A stretch of 22,332 nt of DNA from positions 1-22,332 of the forward strand of contig DATEQM010000140.1 in the NCBI GenBank assembly GCA_035272605.1, read 5' to 3'. The notes beneath the pieces were generated by a model. That model saw only the letters and a program-made list of their open reading frames with translations, made no database searches and was not told the origin of the DNA. Positions 1 to 6,182 of this stretch are shown one piece after another. This DNA is from JOPF136 sp035272605. Lineage in GTDB: Bacteria; Acidobacteriota; Terriglobia; Acidiferrales; UBA7541. The stretch's first letter is position 1; each line of letters starts with the position of its first letter. Position numbers and translations under genes: made by a program.

Positions 1-276
1 AATCCCGTGCTTCTCCACCAGCGAAATGAAATCATCAGGTGTGTAACGCGCCAGCGCCGACTTGCAGAAATCCGGATTGGCCGACAGGAAATTTTCCGGC
101 CGGCAATCCAGATTCGTAAAGTTGCAGCGCCCGCCCCCGGAAATCAGGATTTTCTTCCCGATGCGTTCCGAGCGCTCCACGACCGCAACACGGCCGCCGT
201 GCTTTCCGGCCTCGATCGCGCACATCAATCCCGCGGCGCCGGCTCCCAGGATCACGACGTCGAAGGTGTGGGTCAC
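1..276 (-). CDS. HI0933/BaiN-type FAD-dependent oxidoreductase, N-terminal part (cut by window edge)
   Basis: Only the first 92 codons lie in the window; the gene continues past the left edge. From the GTG at 274-276 the translation starts MTHTFDVVILGAGAAGLMC. This contains a classical FAD-binding Rossmann motif (GAGAAG, about residues 11-16) and then ERSERIGKKILISGGGRCN; GGGRCNFTN is the hallmark of the HI0933-like (YhiN/BaiN) flavoprotein family. Members are cytosolic FAD proteins of about 400 residues whose substrates are mostly unproven. No Shine-Dalgarno stands before the GTG and the frame stays open upstream to a stop at 367-369, so the exact start is uncertain. The gene is divergent from the ABC-F gene. 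Family membership is well supported; a specific function is not. Confidence 0.85.
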   Translation of the reverse strand, partial: MTHTFDVVILGAGAAGLMCAIEAGKHGGRVAVVERSERIGKKILISGGGRCNFTNLDCRPENFLSANPDFCKSALARYTPDDFISLVEKHGI

Positions 277-435
277 AGGAGATGGGGACCAAGGACAGCT
301 TTCGCCCCTGGCTGCACGCCACGCGAGTAGATCGGCGCGAGTCGCAGGCGAGGGGCCAGTCTGAAACTATATCCCGAAAAGTGCCCCACGGCGGCCATCG
401 CCTCCGCCCGCCATGCACGGCCGCCGATTCCACGC

Positions 436-441
436 TATAAT
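436..441 (+). promoter_or_regulatory. Consensus -10 box (TATAAT) for the ABC-F gene
   Basis: A perfect TATAAT lies in the 174-bp gap between two divergent genes, and its last base is 9 nt before the TTG start at 451. No convincing -35 hexamer is seen 16-18 bp upstream. Transcription would start near 447-449, leaving almost no 5' leader. Confidence 0.5.
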
Positions 442-450
442 TATTCCTTC

Positions 451-2085
451 TTGCTCTCCGTTAACAACATTTCCATGCAGTTCGGCGCCAAACGTCTGTT
501 CGAAGACGTGACCACCACCTTTTTCCCCGGGCGCCGCTACGCCATTACCGGCCCCAATGGCGCCGGCAAGTCCACCCTCATGAAAATCCTCACCGGTGAG
601 ATTGAGCCCACCAAAGGCTCGGTCACGCGGCCGAAGAAACTCGGCGTCTTGCGGCAGGACCAATTTGCCTGTGACGAGTTTCGCGTGCTCGACGCCGTGA
701 TCATGGGAAACGCCCGGCTCTGGAAAGCGCTGGAAGAACGCGAGGCGCTGCACGCCAAGCCCCATGAACAATTGACGGACGCGGACGGCCTGCGCCTGGC
801 CGAATTGGAAGCCATGGTCGGCGAGGAGGGCGGCTACACTGCGGAGCCCGACGCCGCTGTCCTGCTCGACGGGCTGGGCGTGGAAGCCGCCCTGCACGAG
901 CGCAAAATGCGCGAATTGCAGGGTGGCCAGAAAGTCCGCGTGCTGCTCGCCCAGGCCCTCTTCGGCAGCCCGCCGGCGTTGCTTCTCGACGAGCCCACCA
1001 ACCACCTCGATCTCGATTCCGTCCACTGGCTCCAAGACTATCTCTGCGAGTATCCGGGCGTGCTCATTGTCATTTCCCACGACCGACACTTCCTCAACAG
1101 CGTGAGCACGCACACGGCCGACATCGACTACCAGACCGTGATCATGTACAACGGTGGCTACGACGACATGGTCGTCGCCAAGACGCAGATTCGCGCGCGC
1201 ATCGAATCCGAAAACGCCCAGCGCGAAAAGAAAATCGCGCAATTGAACGAATTCATCGCGCGTTTCTCCGCCGGCACCCGTTCCGCACAGGCCACCTCCC
1301 GGCAGAAGGAAGTCGAGCGGTTGCAGACCTCCGAGCTGGCCCGGTCCAATATCCAGCGGCCGTACATCCGCTTCGACATGAAGCGCCCCTCCGGGCGCCA
1401 TCCCCTGGAATTCAAGAAACTCACCAAATCCTACGGCGACCGGCGAGTGATCCAGCCCTTCTCCGCCAGCATCGAGCGCGGGGAAAAGATCGCGCTCATG
1501 GGTCGCAACGGTTCCGGCAAGACCACGCTTCTCAAATCCCTTATCCGCAACGCCACTGGATTTCTCGACGATGCCGACCGGCAATTTGTCCACACCGGCG
1601 GTTCCGTCACCTGGGGACATGAAGCGATCGTGGGCTACTTCGCCCAGGACCACCCCGCTTCCATCACCGAGGGGCGCACTCCCGTCATCGAGTGGCTGCA
1701 CCAGTTCGACCCCAGCGCCTCGCAGGGGGAGTTGCGCGGCCTTCTGGGCCGCATGCTATTCAGCGGCGACGACGCGCTCAAGCCCACCCGCGCGCTTTCC
1801 GGCGGCGAAGTCGCCCGGCTGATCTTCTGCCGGCTCATGCTCCAGAAACCGAATTTTCTGGTTCTCGACGAGCCCACCAATCACCTGGACCTGGAAGCCA
1901 TCGTGGCGCTCAATATCGCCTTGCAGCGCTTTGAAGGCACCGTGCTACTGGTCACCCACGACCACGACGTGATCGACGAGGTCGCCACTCGCATCTGGCA
2001 TTTCCAGGACGGCCGCATCGAGGACTTCAAGGACACCTATTCCGCGTTCCTGGCTTCCCAGCCGCAAATGATTTCCCACCGGTAA
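451..2085 (+). CDS. ybiT: ABC-F family ATPase, YbiT type
   Basis: This 544-residue cytosolic protein has two ABC ATPase domains in tandem and no membrane segments, as in ABC-F ribosome-associated translation factors. Domain 1 has Walker A GPNGAGKST (residues 34-42), signature LQGGQ and Walker B LLLDEPTNHLD. An inter-domain linker follows, containing SAGTRSAQATSRQKEVERL. Domain 2 has Walker A GRNGSGKTT, signature LSGGE and Walker B LVLDEPTNHLD. The opening MLSVNNISMQFGAKRLFEDV aligns without gaps to E. coli YbiT as I recall it, and the length is close to YbiT (about 530). That alignment supports the TTG at 451 as the true start, although no ribosome binding site precedes it. Both sites keep the Walker B glutamate, so both look catalytically competent. 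The gene appears monocistronic and is convergent with purS. Confidence 0.93.
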   Translation: MLSVNNISMQFGAKRLFEDVTTTFFPGRRYAITGPNGAGKSTLMKILTGEIEPTKGSVTRPKKLGVLRQDQFACDEFRVLDAVIMGNARLWKALEEREALHAKPHEQLTDADGLRLAELEAMVGEEGGYTAEPDAAVLLDGLGVEAALHERKMRELQGGQKVRVLLAQALFGSPPALLLDEPTNHLDLDSVHWLQDYLCEYPGVLIVISHDRHFLNSVSTHTADIDYQTVIMYNGGYDDMVVAKTQIRARIESENAQREKKIAQLNEFIARFSAGTRSAQATSRQKEVERLQTSELARSNIQRPYIRFDMKRPSGRHPLEFKKLTKSYGDRRVIQPFSASIERGEKIALMGRNGSGKTTLLKSLIRNATGFLDDADRQFVHTGGSVTWGHEAIVGYFAQDHPASITEGRTPVIEWLHQFDPSASQGELRGLLGRMLFSGDDALKPTRALSGGEVARLIFCRLMLQKPNFLVLDEPTNHLDLEAIVALNIALQRFEGTVLLVTHDHDVIDEVATRIWHFQDGRIEDFKDTYSAFLASQPQMISHR

Positions 2086-2166
2086 GCGCTCTTCATGCGT
2101 ATTTCTCACCGCTTTTCGGCAATTTTCGAAATACCGCGCTGCCGGCATCTGCGGCAAACCGGTTAC

Positions 2167-2190
2167 GTAGCGCCGGCGTCCCGCGCCGGC
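2167..2190. repeat. REP-like palindromic element with GTAG head
   Basis: GTAG (2167-2170) is followed by an inverted repeat, GCCGGCG (2172-2178) and CGCCGGC (2184-2190), around a 5-nt loop. It sits in the 153-bp gap between the convergent ABC-F and purS genes. A GTAG tetranucleotide before a palindrome is the layout of REP elements mobilised by RAYT transposases. It could also act as a terminator hairpin, but no T-tract follows it on either strand. Confidence 0.45.
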
Positions 2191-2238
2191 CCAGTCCTGG
2201 AAGCTTGCGGTATGAAGGGGCGCGCGTAGGACTGAGGC

Positions 2239-2481
2239 TTATTCCACGATTTCGAATCGGTAGTCTTCGATCACCAGGTTGGCCAGAACGTCGCGGCTGA
2301 TCCGTTCCACTTGCTTCTGCGCCTCTTCGCGGGTCATTCCATCCAAATCCAGCACGAAGAATTTTCCCTGCCGCACGCTGCTCACCGCCGAGAAGCCCAT
2401 CGAGGCCAGGGCGTTGTGGATGGTTTTGCCCTGCGGATCGAGCACCGTCTGTTTCGGCATCACCCACACGTGGGCTTTCAT
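2239..2481 (-). CDS. purS: Phosphoribosylformylglycinamidine synthase subunit PurS
   Basis: This 80-residue protein has the usual PurS length and pattern: MKAHVWVMPKQTVLDPQGKT, then IHNALASMGFSAVSSVRQGK, ending in EDYRFEIVE. PurS is the small subunit that bridges PurQ and PurL in the FGAM synthase complex, step four of de novo purine synthesis, in organisms with a short PurL. The ATG at 2479-2481 has an AGGAG ribosome binding site 6 nt upstream, which sets the start; the frame stays open further upstream inside add but is not coding there. It lies 14 nt downstream of the adenosine-deaminase-family gene and probably shares its transcript. purQ and purL, the usual neighbours, are absent from this window. 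Confidence 0.9.
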   Translation of the reverse strand: MKAHVWVMPKQTVLDPQGKTIHNALASMGFSAVSSVRQGKFFVLDLDGMTREEAQKQVERISRDVLANLVIEDYRFEIVE

Positions 2482-2495
2482 CTTTCTCTCCTGCC

Positions 2496-3542
2496 TCAGT
2501 ATACCAGCCCCTGCGCGCGCAGGAATTCCCGGAACCGCTCGAGCAAAATCTCTCGCTCCGTCGCGGGCAGGAAAGCAGCCTCGAAGCCTGCCTCGTTGAT
2601 GCGCGCCAGTTGGCGCACGTCCAGGCCCGTGGCTGCCGCCGCTTCGTATTCCCGGTCGAGGTCCGTCTGGAACATCGCCGGATCGTCCGTTGCCAGAGTT
2701 ACCGGGACGCCCGCGCGGAACAGTTCTGCCACGGGATGCGCCCGCGCGCCCGCGGAACCCTCGCCGCGCAGCCGCTCTAGCGCCCCGGTCCGCAGGTTGC
2801 TCGTGGGACAAATTTCCAGCGGGATGCGCCGCTCCGCGAGCAATGCCATCACCGCCGGATCGGCAACCGCGGCGATGCCGTGCCCGATCCGTTCCGCGCC
2901 CAGCAATTCAACGGCGCGGCGCACCTCGTCCGGCCCGCCGATTTCGCCGGCGTGGACCAGAGAGTGCAGCCCGTGACTGCGGATGAAGTCGTAGACGCCG
3001 CGGAATTCCTCTGCGGGCACGGCCAGCTCGTCGCCGCCCATGCCGAAGGCCACCACGCCTTCCTCGCGGTGCGGCACGGCGAGGCGCGCCACATCCATGG
3101 CTTTTTCCGGGCCAAACTGGCGCACCACGTCGAACACCCACTGGACTCGCAGCCCGGCCTGCGCCGCTTCCTCTGCGGCCGCGTGCAACGCGGCGAAAAT
3201 CGCCCCGGGGTCCTGCTCCCGCCACACCATGACGCCCACCGAGAGTGTGATCTCGGCATAGACTACGTTTAGGCGCCGCAGCTCTTCGAAATGCCGCCGT
3301 GCGATGAACGCGTAATCCTCGGGCCGGCGGAGCAGGGAAGTGACCCAGATGTAGGACTGGATGAAGCCGTTGAAATCCCTGTACGCATAGCGTGCCGCGA
3401 CTTCCTCCACCGTCAGGCGCTGCCCGTGGCGTGCGGCGAGCTCCACCACCGTCTCCGGCTGCATGGTGCCTTCGAGGTGGAGATGCAGCTCGGCCTTCGG
3501 CCAGGCCTGGATCGTGTCCGCGAGCGAGGAGTTGCGGGCCAC
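2496..3542 (-). CDS. add: Adenosine deaminase family amidohydrolase (adenosine or 6-aminodeoxyfutalosine deaminase)
   Basis: This is a 348-residue TIM-barrel metal-dependent deaminase. Visible motifs in order are AELHLHLEG with metal-binding His20 and His22, HAGEIGG near residue 197 (metal His plus catalytic Glu), ERIGHG, EICPTSNLRTG, and ATDDPAMF near residue 280 with the metal-binding Asp. All catalytic positions of the family are present, so the enzyme should be active. Classical members convert adenosine to inosine; a subgroup deaminates 6-aminodeoxyfutalosine in the futalosine route to menaquinone, and sequence reading alone does not separate them. The GTG start at 3540-3542 places the HLHLEG motif at its usual distance. 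It lies 8 nt after the S1/P1-like gene and 14 nt before purS, which implies one operon and a purine context. Confidence 0.87.
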   Translation of the reverse strand: MARNSSLADTIQAWPKAELHLHLEGTMQPETVVELAARHGQRLTVEEVAARYAYRDFNGFIQSYIWVTSLLRRPEDYAFIARRHFEELRRLNVVYAEITLSVGVMVWREQDPGAIFAALHAAAEEAAQAGLRVQWVFDVVRQFGPEKAMDVARLAVPHREEGVVAFGMGGDELAVPAEEFRGVYDFIRSHGLHSLVHAGEIGGPDEVRRAVELLGAERIGHGIAAVADPAVMALLAERRIPLEICPTSNLRTGALERLRGEGSAGARAHPVAELFRAGVPVTLATDDPAMFQTDLDREYEAAAATGLDVRQLARINEAGFEAAFLPATEREILLERFREFLRAQGLVY

Positions 3543-3550
3543 GCCGGTCG

Positions 3551-4399
3551 TCAGCGAGCCGGCGGCTGCGGTTTGCCGGCGTTGACCCAGGCGGTCAGCC
3601 AGTAGGAGCCGATTTCCGTGGACGCCTCGGAGAGCTCCCGGATCACGATAGCGCCGGCCGTGTTGTAGAAATGGTCGTAATAATCGTCGGTGTAGTCGGC
3701 CTGGTCGGCGCGCGCCCGCCGGTCGGCCAGCAGGATCGCCTGGATCCAGGAATGCGCGGTCAGGCAGTCCTCAAAGGCGTGGTCGGTCGGATCGGAGATG
3801 AAGTACGCGTCGTTCGGCCGCACGTAGAGGAACAGCGCGAACCGGTCCACCAGGTTCGTGTCGAACCGCGAATCCACTCCCGTCTGGCCGGAAAGATGCC
3901 CGTCGAAATTGTCCGTGGTGCTGAACGGGTCGTGCGCTTCCGCCACGTAGAACGCCAGCACCGCGGCATTCTCCCGCGCCTCCGGCCAGTTGCCCGCCTT
4001 CATGTCGTTCGTCAGCCGCTCGCTGTACAGCCCGATCTGCCAGGGGAGCAGGCCGGCAGCGTCCAGCACCGGCCGCGTGAATTTTTTAACCGCGGCCTTA
4101 TAGTCCCGCGGCAGGCCCTCGTACGGGAACCGTCCGAATTTTTCGAGCTCGATGCGCTGGTAGCGGATTTCCGCCGGGTTCTTCGCCAGCGCGTTCAGCG
4201 GATCGGTCGAGTGCTGCGAGAGGTAGGGGCGATTCGCTTCAAACCACGGGCGGATTTCCGGCGGCAGCGTGTCAATCGCTTTGTTCACCACCAGCCGGTG
4301 CCCGTTCGGTCCCCACGCCGGGACTGATCCCGGCGCGAGCGCGAGCGCCAGGGCCGCCACCCCCGCCCTGCGGGCCCAACGCGTTGCTCGCCCCGGCAT
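3551..4399 (-). CDS. Secreted S1/P1-nuclease-like protein with altered zinc ligands
   Basis: This is a 282-residue precursor. Residues 1-28 form a Sec signal peptide (RRAG, then an Ala/Leu core) with a good cleavage site VPA before Trp29. Cleavage would expose an N-terminal Trp, as in S1/P1 nucleases, where Trp1 and His6 bind zinc; here WGPNGH keeps both. By-eye alignment with bacterial relatives shows changes at other ligand positions: Gln81 for His60 of P1, Phe150 for His116, Glu154 for Asp120, Ser160 for His126 and Asp176 for His149; Asp66 and Asp180 are kept. The fold is probably conserved, but trinuclear zinc chemistry is doubtful. The start ATG overlaps the permease stop (TGATG), with an AAGGA site upstream, so translation is probably coupled. 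The product is likely periplasmic. Nuclease activity should not be assumed. Confidence 0.75.
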   Translation of the reverse strand: MPGRATRWARRAGVAALALALAPGSVPAWGPNGHRLVVNKAIDTLPPEIRPWFEANRPYLSQHSTDPLNALAKNPAEIRYQRIELEKFGRFPYEGLPRDYKAAVKKFTRPVLDAAGLLPWQIGLYSERLTNDMKAGNWPEARENAAVLAFYVAEAHDPFSTTDNFDGHLSGQTGVDSRFDTNLVDRFALFLYVRPNDAYFISDPTDHAFEDCLTAHSWIQAILLADRRARADQADYTDDYYDHFYNTAGAIVIRELSEASTEIGSYWLTAWVNAGKPQPPAR

Positions 4400-6111
4400 C
4401 AGGAGTCCTTTCTCAAATTCCTCAGCCCGATCGACACGAACGGTGCACCGAGTACCACGAGCACGCACGCTTCCAGCACGTGCGTGCTGCCCGCCTCCAC
4501 GCTTCCCCGCGCCATCGCCGCCGCCAGAATCAGCCCGGCCAGCACCAGCAGGCTCGCCAGCGCCACCAGCGCCCGGTCCGCTTTCGCCAGACCGCGCAGC
4601 CGGTCGGCCGCCGCGAGTTCCGAGCCGCTCGTGCTCCTCCGCGCCCCATAAGAGAGATAGAACAGCATACCGATGATGAGCCACACCACGAAGCGAATCC
4701 AGCTTTCCAGCGGCAGGCCCATCATCAGCACCAGGCAGCACGCCACCGACGCGGGAGCCACAAACCACACCACCGGCACGTGGAACGACCGCGCCCGCTC
4801 CGCCTGCGTCCGCCGCAGGATCAGCACCGCCAGCGAAACCAGCAGAAACGCGAACAGCGTCCCGATGTTCGAAAGGTCCGCCAGCGTCCCGATGTCGAAG
4901 ATGCCCGCGGGGATCCCCACGAAAAGCCCGGCCACCCAGGTGGCCACGTGCGGCGTGCGGAACGTGGGATGCACGGAGGAGAACGCGTCGGGCAGCAGGC
5001 GGTCGCGCGACATCGCAAACCACACGCGCGCCTGCCCCAGTTGAAACACCAGCAGCGACGAGATCATCCCCATGAGCGCCCCGATGGTCACCCAGCGGCG
5101 CAATCCATCCAGATGGATGTTGTGCAGCGCCGTGGCCACCGGCGCCGCGTCGCCCCGGAAAATCTGGTACGGCTGAATGCCCGTCAGCACCACCGCCACC
5201 GACACATAGAGAATCGTGCATACCAGCAGCGACAGCAGAATCCCCAGCGGCAGATCGCGCTTCGGATTTTTGCACTCTTCCGCCGCCGTCGAAACGGAAT
5301 CGAAGCCGATGTACGTGAAGAAAACGATGGCGCCCCCGGTCATCACCCCCTGCCAGCCGTTGGGCATGAAGGGATGCCAGTGCTCCGGGTGGATGTACTT
5401 CGACGCGATGAACACGAACAGCAGAATCGCCGTCAGCTTCACCCCCACCATGATCGTGTTCGCCCTCGCCGATTCTTTGATCCCGCGCACCAGCAGCACG
5501 GTGAGGATCATCACCACCACGAAGCCCACCAGGTTGAAGTGTAGCGTCCAGCCCCCGTCCGGCGTGTACGCCGGCGTGCCCAGCTCGATGGGTATATTCA
5601 TCCCGAATCCCGAGAACAGGTCTTTGATGTACGCGGAAAAACCCACCGCCACCGCCATGTTCGAGACCGCGTATTCCAGGATCAGGTCCCAGCCGATGAT
5701 CCAGGCCACCAGTTCGCCCAGTGTCGCGTACGTATACGTGTACGCGCTCCCGGCGATGGGAATCATCGAGGAGAGTTCGGCGTAGCACAGCCCGGCCAGC
5801 CCGCAGGCGATGGCCACCAGGAAAAAAGACAGAGCGATGGCCGGGCCCGCCCCCGGGCGTCCGGTCAGCGCCTCCCTCCCGCCGTGCAGCACCACCGTGA
5901 GCAGCGGAGTCTTCAGCAACGATGCTTCCTGGGCCGCTTCTCCCGCCGCCGCCGTTCCCGTCAGCACGAAAATGCCCGTGCCGATGATGGCGCCGATGCC
6001 CAGCGCCATCAGGCTCAGCACTCCCAGCGTTTTTCGCAGCCTCCGGTCGGGTTCCTCCGCATCCGCCAGCAGTTTGTCGATGCTCTTCGTGCGGAAGAAT
6101 TGTGACTCCAC
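4399..6111 (-). CDS. APC-superfamily amino acid permease (CAT/YfnA-like)
   Basis: This is a 570-residue polytopic inner-membrane protein with about 12-14 hydrophobic segments. The first helix region carries GIGAIIGTGIFVLTG, the substrate-binding motif of the APC family, followed by LCYAELSSMIPIAGSAYTYT and FFTYIGFDSVSTAAEECKNP, both typical of the cationic amino acid transporter subgroup (bacterial YfnA-like). It would import amino acids with protons; the substrate cannot be read from sequence. The GTG at 6109-6111 is the chosen start, giving a cytosolic N-terminus (MESQFFRTKSIDKLL) like homologues. It is the first gene of a minus-strand group with the S1/P1-like gene, add and purS, overlapping the next start by one base. 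A 71-bp gap separates it from the upstream helicase gene. Confidence 0.88.
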   Translation of the reverse strand: MESQFFRTKSIDKLLADAEEPDRRLRKTLGVLSLMALGIGAIIGTGIFVLTGTAAAGEAAQEASLLKTPLLTVVLHGGREALTGRPGAGPAIALSFFLVAIACGLAGLCYAELSSMIPIAGSAYTYTYATLGELVAWIIGWDLILEYAVSNMAVAVGFSAYIKDLFSGFGMNIPIELGTPAYTPDGGWTLHFNLVGFVVVMILTVLLVRGIKESARANTIMVGVKLTAILLFVFIASKYIHPEHWHPFMPNGWQGVMTGGAIVFFTYIGFDSVSTAAEECKNPKRDLPLGILLSLLVCTILYVSVAVVLTGIQPYQIFRGDAAPVATALHNIHLDGLRRWVTIGALMGMISSLLVFQLGQARVWFAMSRDRLLPDAFSSVHPTFRTPHVATWVAGLFVGIPAGIFDIGTLADLSNIGTLFAFLLVSLAVLILRRTQAERARSFHVPVVWFVAPASVACCLVLMMGLPLESWIRFVVWLIIGMLFYLSYGARRSTSGSELAAADRLRGLAKADRALVALASLLVLAGLILAAAMARGSVEAGSTHVLEACVLVVLGAPFVSIGLRNLRKDS

Positions 6112-6136
6112 GCAGCCCCCATCGTGAGAATGCGAA

Positions 6137-6166
6137 ACTGTACCTTGGAGCAGAGCAGGGAAGCAA
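6137..6166 (-). promoter_or_regulatory. Possible sigma70-type promoter for the permease operon
   Basis: On the minus strand TTGCTT (6166-6161) is separated by 18 bp from TACAGT (6142-6137), about 25 nt upstream of the permease GTG. Both hexamers deviate from consensus, so this is a weak call. The only support is position. Confidence 0.25.
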
Positions 6167-6182
6167 GGAAAGGGAGCGCCAC

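Noticed and set aside
367..1701. A 444-codon minus-strand open frame opposite the ABC-F gene
   Set aside because: Gly/Val-rich shadow with no recognisable domain, fully inside a well-supported gene on the other strand.
3551..6166. An 871-codon minus-strand frame that appears to fuse a long N-terminus to the S1/P1-like protein
   Set aside because: The N-terminal two thirds are an out-of-frame reading of the permease gene. The real start is the ATG at 4397-4399, with a ribosome binding site and signal peptide.
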